Shown here in pieces: positions 32,318 to 42,626 of a stretch of 64,000 nt of DNA. The stretch is from Cordilura impudica (Eukaryota; Arthropoda; Insecta; Diptera; Scathophagidae). Under the pieces are notes generated by a model. The model searched no databases, was not told the origin of the DNA, and was given only the letters and a program-made list of their open reading frames with translations. Each line of letters begins with the position of its first letter. The first letter of the stretch is position 1. The position numbers were made by a program, and so were the translations under genes. The stretch is taken from NCBI GenBank assembly GCA_963682025.1, contig OY821520.1, forward strand, positions 183,887,036 through 183,951,035, written 5' to 3'.

Positions 32318-32508
32318 TTATTTATTTATTTATTTATTTATTTGTTTGTTAAATGCTATCACAACAAGATAAATCTTATAAGTTAAAGTGATAGCTTAAT
32401 AATTTGCAAAGTATTATATGTTTTAGAGCTTATTTTAGTATAATGATACATTAGATATAATATTTTAATTGATACAATTATAATTTATTGAACGAAAAAT
32501 AACAATTT

Positions 32509-35307
32509 TCAAGGTAATTTTACTAATTCCTTCACTAGTTCCTTTTTAAAACGTAACGTGTTGCTTTCTGTTTGAACGTTATTGTCTAATTTATTCCAAA
32601 GACGTGTAGTATAGATGAAAAATTGTCTTTCCGAAATAAGGCTTCTAAATTTTGGTAATATCATATTCTTCCCACGCTGAGATCTAGCAAAAGTAATTTT
32701 TGTGTAAAGATATTCAGGCTGCTTTTCGTATACGATTTTATGCATCAATACAAGGCATTTAAATCGTAGTAGATTTTTAAAAGTCATATTAAAAATCTGA
32801 TACGAAAATGCCGATATACTGTCACTTCGTTTTTTGGTAAATACGTATCGAGCTATATTGTTATAGACAACAATAAGTTTTTTAGTATCAGTACTGTCAC
32901 AGTTTGCAAATATTTCACACCCATACAGCAGAGTTGGTATGAGATATGTTTTGGCCAAGAGCATTCTTATGTTAAGAGGCGTCGAGGATTGAACAGCCCA
33001 TAAATTTCTCAACATTCCATATATCTTTCCTGCAACGATATTAATATGGTTAGTCCAGGATAGCTGTGAATTAAAATGTATTCCCAAGTTTGATGACGAT
33101 TTAACACAGTCGATTTTAGCATTGTTTATTTTCAAGTAAACATCAGTATCTACGGTAATCTCATTTTTCGCAATAAAAATATACTTCGATTTGGCAGGAT
33201 TAAGACTAAGACCATTTTTGACTGCCCATTTATATATATTATTTAAATCATCATTAATTAACTCAGTGCAGGTTTCAATATTCTGTATTTTTGTGCTGAT
33301 GTATACCTGTACGTCATCTGCATACATTTGGACGCTACAGTGTTTAGGAACTCCAGGGAGATCATTTATGTACATACAGAAAAGTAAGGGGCCAAGTATG
33401 GAGCCTTGCGGAACTCCCCTGTCAACGTTGAGGGCTGATGAAGTTATACCATTTAGGTAGACAATTTGTTGGCGGTTTGAAAGATATGAGGACATGAATT
33501 TATAGGCTGATTTAGAGAAGTTAAAAAATTTTATTAGCTTAGAAAGAAGGATTGAATGATTGACCGTATCAAAAGCTTTACTGTGGTCTAATAGCACTAA
33601 ATAGGAAACCATGTTTACATCAAGTTTAGACCTGAGATCCTCTACGACGTCGATTAAAACTGTGATACAACTTCTTCCTTGCCTAAAACCTGACTGCTTT
33701 TCTGATAGTAGACTTAGCATTTTTAAATAATCATTTATTTGTTTATACATCAATTTTTCCAAAACTTTTGATAAAAATGGCAGTATCGCAATTGGTCGAA
33801 ATTCTGTGTTGTTTTTCGGGATTGGGATAACTTTAGCTTGTTTCCACATATCTGGGAATATCGACTTAGTAAGGCTCGTGTTAAACATGTAGGTAAAAAA
33901 TGGTAAAAGTTTTGGGATAATAATTTTAATAAACTTCGGACTGACTTTATCCACGCCAACAGCATTTGACTTAATTGATAGTATACTTTCCAGAACTTCC
34001 GATTGTTCAGCACATCGAAAAGAAAAACCATTTTCTACAGGCACAGATGGGATATTTTCATATTCATTTTCAGTCGGTGTATCTACTTGGATCTCAACAA
34101 ATTGAGTGTTTAGATTGTCAACATCAACATCAATATTGGCATCACAAATATTTTTTTTACCAATACCTATTGACCGTATTTCCTTCCATTTTTGTTTACT
34201 TTCCATAGCAGATGAAAATTTTTGTTCGTAGTATGACGATTTTACAGTATTGATTGTGTTAACAACTTTATTTCTTAAATATTTATATAAAATATGTAAT
34301 TGCGGGGTTTTAAATCTTTTCCATCTGTTATAACTGGCGTCACGACGTTCGATTAAGCTTTTAATAGTAGAATTAAACCACGGTGGCTGCGTGGCCTTGG
34401 CAATTTTGGTCTTAACTGGCACAACATTATTATAAATATCAATGAGGTTGTTATGAACGAAAGTTACCTGATCATTTACATTTTCATAATCGTAAATCAA
34501 ACTCCAGTTAACATCATTGAGCTTTTGGTTCAACATTTCATAATTAATATTTCGAAAATCACGAAAAGTAAATTGATCGTCTGGTGCTTCAATCGGGTTG
34601 TCATACACAATCAAGAGAAGGTCATGCCTCGAAAAAACTGGTGCAGAAATCTGATCATACAGCAATATTTTCTTTTTCTGGTTCACAAAAAATACATCAA
34701 GTAAACTGTTAGAGCCACTAGGGAAGTGAGTTGGAATAGTTGTATTTATAGGTTGTAAGCCTAGGATTTGCATGGACTCTATAAGCTCATTATCAACAAG
34801 AAGATTGCAGTTAAAATCGCCAGCTATAATTATATCATTATACAAAGGCATCAGTGGTTCAATTGTTTCTAAGAATTTGGAAGTATCAATATCTTTTCTC
34901 GGCCTATACACAGTCCCCACTAAAAGTTTAGTTTTTTCCTTAGTAGTCAATTCTAAAAACAAGTATTCAATTTCGCTTGATAATGCAGTTTTAAGTTTGA
35001 CTGAAAAATTTAAATGTTTTTTAATATATACGGCAACACCACCGGCATGTGTTTTTCTGTCAGCACGAGCAAGTTTAAATCCAGGTAACTCATAAATTGC
35101 ATCATTTATTTTTGGGATAAACCAAGATTCCGATACACAGATAACGTCAATTCCTGACCCAAGAAAAATATATCGGAACTCATCCATTTTACAATTAAGA
35201 CTTTGGGCATTTATATGAACTATTTTAAGGCCTGATTTCTGTTTAGACAAGATACGAATCATAGTGTAAACACAGTCTTTGGAATTAAAAATAGAATCAC
35301 CTATCAT
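32509..35307 (-). CDS. Non-LTR ORF2, endonuclease-reverse transcriptase (932 aa, intact)
   Basis: A single open frame starts at an ATG at 35305-35307. The endonuclease covers residues ~25-240, with IVHINAQSL, CVSESWF, AGDFNCN and SRHDLL. The reverse transcriptase (~430-700) shows IKSNAVGVDKVSP, VIPIPKN, FRPIAILPFLSKVLEKL, LLDHSKAFDTVNH, RGVPQGSILGPLLF and MYADDVQV. A C-terminal region of ~200 residues without RNase H follows. The length and order match complete ORF2 proteins of CR1/Daphne/Kiri-like insect elements; I do not resolve the clade. The protein nicks DNA and copies element RNA at the nick. A 189-bp spacer separates it from ORF1. Confidence 0.93.
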   Translation of the reverse strand: MIGDSIFNSKDCVYTMIRILSKQKSGLKIVHINAQSLNCKMDEFRYIFLGSGIDVICVSESWFIPKINDAIYELPGFKLARADRKTHAGGVAVYIKKHLNFSVKLKTALSSEIEYLFLELTTKEKTKLLVGTVYRPRKDIDTSKFLETIEPLMPLYNDIIIAGDFNCNLLVDNELIESMQILGLQPINTTIPTHFPSGSNSLLDVFFVNQKKKILLYDQISAPVFSRHDLLLIVYDNPIEAPDDQFTFRDFRNINYEMLNQKLNDVNWSLIYDYENVNDQVTFVHNNLIDIYNNVVPVKTKIAKATQPPWFNSTIKSLIERRDASYNRWKRFKTPQLHILYKYLRNKVVNTINTVKSSYYEQKFSSAMESKQKWKEIRSIGIGKKNICDANIDVDVDNLNTQFVEIQVDTPTENEYENIPSVPVENGFSFRCAEQSEVLESILSIKSNAVGVDKVSPKFIKIIIPKLLPFFTYMFNTSLTKSIFPDMWKQAKVIPIPKNNTEFRPIAILPFLSKVLEKLMYKQINDYLKMLSLLSEKQSGFRQGRSCITVLIDVVEDLRSKLDVNMVSYLVLLDHSKAFDTVNHSILLSKLIKFFNFSKSAYKFMSSYLSNRQQIVYLNGITSSALNVDRGVPQGSILGPLLFCMYINDLPGVPKHCSVQMYADDVQVYISTKIQNIETCTELINDDLNNIYKWAVKNGLSLNPAKSKYIFIAKNEITVDTDVYLKINNAKIDCVKSSSNLGIHFNSQLSWTNHINIVAGKIYGMLRNLWAVQSSTPLNIRMLLAKTYLIPTLLYGCEIFANCDSTDTKKLIVVYNNIARYVFTKKRSDSISAFSYQIFNMTFKNLLRFKCLVLMHKIVYEKQPEYLYTKITFARSQRGKNMILPKFRSLISERQFFIYTTRLWNKLDNNVQTESNTLRFKKELVKELVKLP

Positions 35308-35496
35308 TTATCAAAGATTGAAAAGCAACACGTAAGAAAAAACCATTAGAGATAAACCATATAGTGTTAAAAGGAACGGTACAAGAAATGGTACATTTAA
35401 AAACGATAATATAAGAAATAAAAATATAATTTGAATCATGTATATAAAAATAATATAGAGATAATAATTGGTTAATAATCACGGCAAATATAGTTA

Positions 35497-36116
35497 TTAC
35501 AAAAACTGATCGAGTTGTTCAGGCATTTCAATTCGATATGGTTCATCATTTTCATTCTTTTTAACATGCACTATACCACGTTGAGTGTAGGCAGCAACAA
35601 GTTTTTCATCTTTTTTTAATTGAAGTGCAGTTTTGAATATTTTATAATTGTGCGGTGTTAAATTTTCATTTATATAAAATGGTTGATTACTCTCGAATCC
35701 AACATGATATAAACGTAGAGGACTTTTATTCGCACGACAAAATTCACCAATATTTTTAAGCAGAAAGTTTTTTTCATATGGCGAATACAGTTTAATAACA
35801 ATAGGCCCGTCATCCAAGTTACGAACATATTTCATATTTTTAACACGAAATATTGATTTAAAATATGGCATATTAACGTTTACAGTATCACATATATTTT
35901 GAAAAATTAGTTGTAGATCTTCTTTGTCATTGGACGGTATTCCGGTTATTCGTAAGTCTGATGCGACAGTAGAGTTTTCTTGTTGAAGAATTTTTGAATT
36001 TAAAATTTTTACATCAGCTTTAAGTTGAACAGTTTCGATGTTCACTGTTTCTAATAGTTTCACCCTATCATTTAATTCGAATAGTTCTTTCCTTACATCG
36101 TTTATAATTTCTTGTT
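35497..36116 (-). pseudogene. Non-LTR ORF1, 5'-truncated
   Basis: The frame is open from the truncation point (RKQEIINDVRKELFELNDRV) to a stop at 35497, about 206 codons. It has a coiled coil (first ~45 residues). An RNA-binding FP25K-like domain follows: DLRITGIPSNDKEDLQ, IFRVKNMK, GPIVIKLYSPYEKNF, NENLTPHNYKIFKTA and TQRGIVHVKK. The N-terminal zinc-finger part expected in relatives is missing. The loss coincides with the target duplication, so it occurred at insertion. Confidence 0.85.
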
Positions 36117-36125
36117 TGCGTGACT

Positions 36126-36572
36126 ATTTTAAAATTAAGTTTTGGTCACAACAAGTCCAGATTGATTAGACGAGGGGAAATGTGGTTTAAATGGGGTTTA
36201 ATCCGTGACTGTGCGTGACTACGCCTAAGTTAATCTCTCTTTACTGCATGTATATTGACCAAGTTTCAGATTGATTGGATGAGGGGAAATCCATTTTAAA
36301 TCTCTCCGTGACTGTGCGTGACCATGCAACTGTATAGACCAAGCAATTGTATAGACCAAGTTTTAGATCGATCGGATGTGGGGAAATGCCCTTTAGATCA
36401 CTGTGCTCTGTGCGTGACTATGCGTGACTACGCGTGACTACCCCAAAATTAATCTGTAGTCACAACAAGGCTATGAGCCAAGTTTCAGATCAATTGGATA
36501 AGGGGGAATGGGGTTGACCCACGACAGACAGACAGGCAGACAGACAGAGAGTATGAGTTATAAGAAAGAGTT
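36126..36572 (+). repeat. Right piece of the CGTGACTGTGCGTGACT repeat
   Basis: It contains three diverged blocks that each carry CGTGACTGTGCGTGAC or GTGACTACGCGTGACTACC and an AAGTTTCAGATTGATTGGAT segment, with a period of about 95-110 bp. It ends in a GACAGACAGACAGGCAGACA microsatellite and AAGAAAGAGTTT. It is the continuation of 32259-32317. Confidence 0.55.
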
Positions 36573-38302
36573 TAAAAAACTATTCTTTTTAAGTATTGTT
36601 TTGTAGGAAAAGGTACTTTTTTAGAAAACCGACGTTTGTAGGCAAAGTTTATTTTTTAAGTATGCAGAGGTATTATTATTATTTTTTTTTTTTTTTTTTT
36701 TTTTTTGAGACTGGGTTAAAATCTACAGATTTATATTGATTTTCTTAGATTGATATACCTTAATTTCTTAACCTACGAACTTCCATAAAATATTTATTTT
36801 GGCATATTTTTGTGTGTTTATTTCGGATTTATTTCGGTGTTTGCTTTTTGGCCATCGTGGTTGCTGATCGGCATGCATTTAGGTTATATACCTATATGCA
36901 TGCGTTTCCGGTTATATGACATAACTTATCGTTTAATTTGTTTTTGCTAATTAAATAGCTCGCCCTAACCTCCATTGCAAAGGTAATGGTTGTGTAGGGT
37001 GGCTATATGCATTAAGTCGTGCTAATTGGAGATGGCTGTATAGTTTCTTCTAACTGGCCAAATATTTCTTCATTGCGGCCATATAGGTCGGATGGAGTAA
37101 CAAAATAATAACCACAAAAAAGTTCTTTCAACTTTTTTATTAAAATATTGCCATATTTGGAAAACATAGAGAATAAATTTATAATAATAAATAATTAAAT
37201 TAAGGATGCCAAACGCAAGAAACCAAATGTCCCAAGTATTTTAAATAAAATAATTTGTTATCTTTATTTTCTGAAAAACTTCAAATTTTCAACCAAAAAA
37301 AATTATGAAAATTTATATATAAACAACATTCTCATCAAATTGCGTTTATTTATGTAACAATTTTTATGTTCGCAATTCTAAAGTATCATATGAGATATTC
37401 TAAAATTCATTGAATTTAAATAAATGTTTTCTGTAGTCCGATTCTGTAAATTTCAACGATCCGACAATCGCAAAATATATCGACAGCTATTGTTGTTTGC
37501 ACTAAGGATTAAGTGATTCCCTAAGTACATACATCTTAACGACAGTCGACCAATCTATTTTTCTGTTTATTTAAATTGTAAATGAGTGGCATCTCTGTCA
37601 AAATAAGCGAAAAACACAAAGAAGAGTAGAAAAAACAAATTACTTCGTGTTTGACAGGATGATTTTATGTTTATGTTTAATATCTTTATTTTTTTACTAA
37701 TATTTCTGTTTATTTATTTAAAAATTAAATAATGAATTGAATATGCTATTTAATTTTTTATTTATATAAAAAAGTTTTTTAATAAAAGCAAAATATTTTC
37801 ACTATTTTATGATTTTTATTTATGTATGACGACATTTCAACCTAAAAATTTAAGTTTTAATCGATTGAATAAACAACAAAAAAATGGTTGTCGGTTAGAT
37901 AACAATAACAGCTGACTTTAAAAATAGCGAATATCGTTTAAAAATTTTACTGATAATTTTGCTATTTTCTTTTTTAACGATTCGACTATCGCTAAAAGAA
38001 GTTACTGAAAAGCTATTATGCCAATGCCAATATTTTTTTTTTAATGTAAACATTTTTTAAATGTAAACATATTTGGTGTTTTTTTGGAATTTAAGTTGTG
38101 TTTAACGAATAAAATTTATGTGTATATTAAAGATGCAATTGATGTCTTCTAAATTTAAAATTATTATTTCCGACATTTTGATATGATTTTCTGAAATTCA
38201 ATTAATATTTTCTAATTTATAATTTGAAATTTTAATTCCAGTTTTTAGAATTGATATTTTCTAAAACTTTTATGGAAAATTTAAAAAGTGCAATTTTGTA
38301 TT
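36573..38302. other. A+T-rich sequence without a gene
   Basis: The first 100 bp resemble the AAGAAAA/CTTTTTT repeat seen at 747 and 10635. A T-run of about 24 lies near 36681. The remainder, including TATGCATGCG and TATCGACAGC motifs, has no open frame or repeat I recognise. Confidence 0.5.
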
Positions 38303-38540
38303 TGTAAATAATAAACAGTTTGTTTATTATTTTTGAATAAACAATTCAGTTTTATTGACTTTACAAATTATGTACAAAATTAATATATGTAATTCAAGTG
38401 TAGATAAAAGATTAATAATGATCAAAAAGGAATGACAATATCAATGATACCAACATTTAAATAAGAACAACGATAACTCCCTTGTAATAAGTAGTAGTAG
38501 TCAGTACACAGTAGTATGAAGGTGAACAGTCACCTTCTCA
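38303..38540 (-). repeat. 3' LTR of the Mag-like element
   Basis: It is a 238-bp LTR, TG...CA on the minus strand. A GAAGAAGAAGGA polypurine tract lies immediately upstream (38541-38552 on the plus strand). The first three bases also form the pol stop codon. Confidence 0.93.
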
Positions 38541-41500
38541 TCCTTCTTCTTCAAGAATAGACTGGCAATAATGGAGGCGTTGAGGTTGACATTTTATTCT
38601 AGATGATCGACGAAGAACCGGCGATGATTTAGGTTCACTAATTTCCGACTGACAAAGATTAGCGTTTATAGCTTGATTGGAATTTGTTACTTCATTCGAA
38701 CAGTTCTGTTCCGACTGACCAAGAGTAGCGTTTATAGCTTGATCGGAATTTGTTACTTCATTCGAGCTATTCTTTTCGTCATCCTGAACCACTTCCGGTA
38801 ACGTTGTTATTTTCGCTTGATATGGACGAATATTCATAGAATTTCTACGGAAACTTTTACCGCTATCATCTTCTAGTACGTAGGATCTCGGATGTAGTCG
38901 TGTTTTTATAACCGCTGGTTTCCAAACGTCTTTATTGTTTATGCGAGTGACCACAGTAGCTCCTTTGTTGAACTGATGAGGAAAGTCTTTAGCACCCCTG
39001 TCTGCATACATGTTCTGTTTCTGCCTTTCTGCCTTTAGGGAGTCACTAATTTTTATTTGTTCTGACGTCACTAATTTTTCTTTTGTGGTTGGTAGCATTC
39101 CTCGAACTGCATGACCAAAAAGACGGTAAGATGGGGAACCTAGATTGCCTCTAGGGGTATTCATATAGTTCAGAAGGCCCAAATAATAATCACTGTTATC
39201 ATAAGCAGATTTTTTCAGAATATTTTTTGCTATTTGAACCGCTTTTTCTGCCAACCCATTGCCACTAGGATGATATGGTGAACTTGTACGATGATTAAAT
39301 TTCCAATTTAATGAAAACAATCTAAACTCATTGCTTGAAAACTGCGGGCCATTATCTGTTTCTAGAGTGAGTGGTGGACCAAATGTTGAAAAAATTTCTT
39401 TTAGGAATACCATTATGTTTCTTGTTGTAGTTTCTGATAATTTTTTAAATTTAAGATATCCAGAATAGCTATCAATGAAAACGATGTAGTCTCTGTTGTT
39501 GAAGTGAAATAAATCCGTAGCACCAATATCAAATCCATGCTTAGGTATCTCTTTATCGCCAATTTTTAATTTAGTGTTATTACGTTGATGAATTTGACAA
39601 GCAGCACATTTTTTTACATAATCAAATATATCTTGACTCATTCGTGGCCAAAAAACTGATTCTCTAGCCATTCTAACACATTTGGCATAGCTGAAGTGTC
39701 CGTTGTGTATGTATTTTAAAAAACTTGCTCTCATGCTGAGGGGTACCAACACTTTTGATGATTTAAAACTGATACCATCCTCACTTACCGAAAGATCCTC
39801 TCTAAAATGCCAATACTGCTGAACCTCTGTAGGCAATTTTTCTTTTGATATTGACCAACCACTTTGAATATATTTTATAAGTGTTTGACAGGAATTTTCA
39901 GTTTTTGTAAATTTTTTTAAATTTTCAAATTCTTTATCTGACATCGACAGCATCATTTGTATCTCCAAATTGTCTTCTTTTTCATTGCATACCTCATTTG
40001 TACAATCGCGGCTTAAGGGATCTGCTAAATACATTTTTACGCCCGGTTTGTATGTAACAATTGGATTATAGGTAAGCAAGCTTAGTCGAATTCTTTGTAG
40101 CCTTGTCGGTGACGAGTGTAATGGTTTTTTGAAAATCGATTCTAACGGTTTATGATCAGATTCTATTGTTAATTGCTTACCCCAAACATATTGATGAAAT
40201 TTCTCGCATCCAAATTTAACAGCTAATGCTTCTTTTTCTAATTGTGAGTACCGAGACTGGCAATCAGTCAAAGCTTTAGACGCATACGCAACTGGATGAT
40301 CTTCTTGCAGGAGCACTGCTCCCATTGCAAATGAACTGGCATCAACTTGAAGTTTAACATCTTTATTAACATCAAAAAGTTTGAGTACTGGAGGTTTACT
40401 GATAATTTCTTTCAATTTATCCAAAGATTGCTGATGGATGTAGTCCCAATGAAAAGAATTTGATTTTTCGAGCAAAGATCTCAATGGAGCTGTGATGTGA
40501 GAAAAATTTCTGATGAATTTACTAAGATAAGTGAATTTTCCAAGAACTCGTTGTGGTTCTCTACGAGATTTTGGTGGTTTAAGTCTATTGACTGCATCAA
40601 TTTTCTCAGGGTCTGGATACATACCACTGTCGCTAATAATGTGTCCCAGAAATTTTACTGTGTTACGTTCGAATTCGCATTTTTCTTTATTTAGTTTCAT
40701 GCCACTTTTTTCAATAATTTTAATTACTTCAGCTGTTGTACGACGTAAATCGTCAATAGTGTTGGAATGTATTAGGATGTCATCAATGGCAACTTTCACA
40801 TTTGGCAGCTTTGAAAATAATTGTTGCATTACGCTTTGAAAAACTTCTGGTGCTGATGATATGCCAAATGGGAGTCTTTTGCAGGAATATCTACCCCAGG
40901 GCATTGAAAAGGTTAGTATTTGTTTTGTCCGATCAGAAACTGGGATTTGCCAGAACCCTCTTTTGCAATCTAATATTGTAAAAAATTTTGCACCCATTAG
41001 TTGGGCTGAAATTTCTTCCACTGTATTCATAGGAAAGTGGCGACGTTTAATGTTTTTATTAACACTGGTTGGATCCATGCAAATTCTAATTTTGTTATTC
41101 TTCCGCACTACTACCATTGGGGAAACAGCCGGTGTTGGTTCATTAGTTGGTTCGATTACTTGCATTTTGACCATTTTATCAATTTCTTTTTTTACTTCAT
41201 CTCTGATCTTAAAAGGAACACGCCTTGCTGGAATTATATCAAATTTAGGATTATCAATCAGATCAATGTCATAAATAAAATCTTTCAGACATCCAAGACC
41301 ATCGAATATTTCATCCTTTACCTGTAGGTGTTGTATTCTTTTAATAAAGTTGAGTTTTTCACAAGTTTCAGCACCAAGTATTGGCTTAACATTTTCATTT
41401 ACGATTTTAAAATTAACTTTGCAATTTTTTCCTGCTATTTGACATGTTAACCATACTTCACCCAAAACTTTTAATTTATAATTACCAAACGAAACCAGAT

Positions 41501-41930
41501 ATTTAACTTTACAGGGATGTATTGGAGTCAGAACTTCTAAAGAATTCATTCTTTCGATAATACTTTTTGATAAGACATTACACTGAGCACCAGTGTCAAG
41601 TTTAACTTCATAAATTTGTTTTCCAACCGTTAACATTTCTGTAAATTTGTCTTTTTGTTCCTGAATCTTTTGTGAAACACAACCAATAAATAATTCTGGA
41701 TCGCTATCATCGCTGTTATTAAATTTTTCACAACAAGCAACATCTCTGGTTTTGTAATTGTTTTTGTTTACATTACTTTTGCACATACTTTCGTAGTGAT
41801 TTTTTCTCTTGCATTTTTTACAAATATGGCGAAAAGCTGGGCAGCTTCGAATAGCGTGATTTTTGCCACAATTACGGCAATCAAATGTTTTTTTCATATC
41901 TTTTTGTTCTTTCAATTTGTTGTACCGCAT
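38538..41930 (-). CDS. pol: Pol of the Mag-like element (1130 aa)
   Basis: The first ~50 residues hold two zinc knuckles (CRNCGKNHAIRSC and CKKCKRKNHYESMC). Protease follows (KLDTGAQCNVLS near 110), then reverse transcriptase (ICMDPTSVNKNI, DCKRGFWQIPV, LPFGISSAPEVFQ, VAIDDILIHS near 385), and RNase H (LQVDASSFAMGAVL, ESDHKPLES). The integrase has HNGHFSYAKCVRMA … CAACQIH, ATDLFHF, ETDNGPQFSS and PSGNGLAEKA. Catalytic Asp and Glu residues are present. The RT box has AIDD rather than YxDD, as I recall for K02A2.6-like proteins. The frame overlaps gag by 50 bp, offset +1. A 22-residue TNSDQAINA-type block is repeated twice near the C terminus. It ends EEEG-stop, with the stop inside the 3' LTR. 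Confidence 0.95.
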   Translation of the reverse strand: MRYNKLKEQKDMKKTFDCRNCGKNHAIRSCPAFRHICKKCKRKNHYESMCKSNVNKNNYKTRDVACCEKFNNSDDSDPELFIGCVSQKIQEQKDKFTEMLTVGKQIYEVKLDTGAQCNVLSKSIIERMNSLEVLTPIHPCKVKYLVSFGNYKLKVLGEVWLTCQIAGKNCKVNFKIVNENVKPILGAETCEKLNFIKRIQHLQVKDEIFDGLGCLKDFIYDIDLIDNPKFDIIPARRVPFKIRDEVKKEIDKMVKMQVIEPTNEPTPAVSPMVVVRKNNKIRICMDPTSVNKNIKRRHFPMNTVEEISAQLMGAKFFTILDCKRGFWQIPVSDRTKQILTFSMPWGRYSCKRLPFGISSAPEVFQSVMQQLFSKLPNVKVAIDDILIHSNTIDDLRRTTAEVIKIIEKSGMKLNKEKCEFERNTVKFLGHIISDSGMYPDPEKIDAVNRLKPPKSRREPQRVLGKFTYLSKFIRNFSHITAPLRSLLEKSNSFHWDYIHQQSLDKLKEIISKPPVLKLFDVNKDVKLQVDASSFAMGAVLLQEDHPVAYASKALTDCQSRYSQLEKEALAVKFGCEKFHQYVWGKQLTIESDHKPLESIFKKPLHSSPTRLQRIRLSLLTYNPIVTYKPGVKMYLADPLSRDCTNEVCNEKEDNLEIQMMLSMSDKEFENLKKFTKTENSCQTLIKYIQSGWSISKEKLPTEVQQYWHFREDLSVSEDGISFKSSKVLVPLSMRASFLKYIHNGHFSYAKCVRMARESVFWPRMSQDIFDYVKKCAACQIHQRNNTKLKIGDKEIPKHGFDIGATDLFHFNNRDYIVFIDSYSGYLKFKKLSETTTRNIMVFLKEIFSTFGPPLTLETDNGPQFSSNEFRLFSLNWKFNHRTSSPYHPSGNGLAEKAVQIAKNILKKSAYDNSDYYLGLLNYMNTPRGNLGSPSYRLFGHAVRGMLPTTKEKLVTSEQIKISDSLKAERQKQNMYADRGAKDFPHQFNKGATVVTRINNKDVWKPAVIKTRLHPRSYVLEDDSGKSFRRNSMNIRPYQAKITTLPEVVQDDEKNSSNEVTNSDQAINATLGQSEQNCSNEVTNSNQAINANLCQSEISEPKSSPVLRRSSRIKCQPQRLHYCQSILEEEG

Positions 41931-42495
41931 TTACATTTTTTTCGGTTTCATTGTTCATTTCAGCTGTTTGCTTTTGCGCCAATTCAGTTACTTGACAAAT
42001 TTGGAGAGCTTTCAGTAAGGTTATATCTTCTGACAGTATTTTTGTACGGAGAGCATCACTTCTTATTCCCAAAATTAGTTGGTCACGTAAGAGACTATCA
42101 GTTAATTGTTGAAACTCACAATTACGCGATTGGAGTCTAAGCCGTGTCATATACCCATCAATAGTTTCGCCCTCATTTTGAACAATTTTATGAAATTTGT
42201 ACCTTTCAAAAGTAATGTTCAATTTTGGTGTAAAGTAGGTTTCAAATTTTTGCTTAACTTGTATGAGTGTTTCATTTGAGGTTATTGGCAATGAGTTGTA
42301 TATTTGTATAGCGGAGTACCCAATCGCTGACATAAACGTTGCACATTGTACATTTTCAGGTTTTTCATGTAACCCTGTTGCTACTTCAAAATATTCGTAT
42401 TGTTGCTTCCATAATTTCCACTCCTTGGCCATATCTTTATCATGTTCAATTACTAATGGCTTTGGAGGTTTTAAAAAATTATAGGTATCCGCCAT
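41881..42495 (-). CDS. gag: Gag of the Mag-like element (204 aa)
   Basis: It starts at an ATG 130 bp downstream of the 5' LTR. The capsid-like domain includes WKLWKQQYEYFEVATGL, IYNSLPITSNETLIQVKQKF, QNEGETIDGYMTRLRLQSRN and LRDQLILGIRSDALRTKIL, typical of Mag/K02A2.6-group Gag proteins. The zinc knuckles are encoded at the start of the overlapping pol frame rather than in this ORF, so they would only be present in the frameshifted Gag-Pol product unless the real Gag end differs. Confidence 0.92.
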   Translation of the reverse strand: MADTYNFLKPPKPLVIEHDKDMAKEWKLWKQQYEYFEVATGLHEKPENVQCATFMSAIGYSAIQIYNSLPITSNETLIQVKQKFETYFTPKLNITFERYKFHKIVQNEGETIDGYMTRLRLQSRNCEFQQLTDSLLRDQLILGIRSDALRTKILSEDITLLKALQICQVTELAQKQTAEMNNETEKNVNAVQQIERTKRYEKNI

Positions 42496-42611
42496 ATTTA
42501 AAAGTCAAAAAAAAAATTAAGAATCAAAATCTTATACAAAATTGGTTTGCTGACTTTTTGATTATTCTCATTCGATTTTATTTGAATGTTGTTCTTAATA
42601 ATTTTTTACGA

Positions 42612-42626
42612 CGGGTTTCGGCACCA
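42612..42626 (-). promoter_or_regulatory. Primer-binding site of the Mag-like element
   Basis: On the minus strand TGGTGCCGAAACCCG is directly adjacent to the 5' LTR. The TGG start and position define it as the minus-strand primer site; I do not assign the tRNA. Confidence 0.85.

Larger units (their letters stand above)
32318..36116 (-). mobile_element. 5'-truncated non-LTR retrotransposon with perfect target duplication
   Basis: It is flanked by a 9-bp direct repeat TGCGTGACT (32309-32317 and 36117-36125). On the minus strand it runs from a truncated ORF1 through ORF2 to a 3' tail of AAAT units (32318-32345 on the plus strand). 5' truncation and a short target duplication are typical of target-primed reverse transcription. 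ORF2 is open, so the copy is young. Confidence 0.9.
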
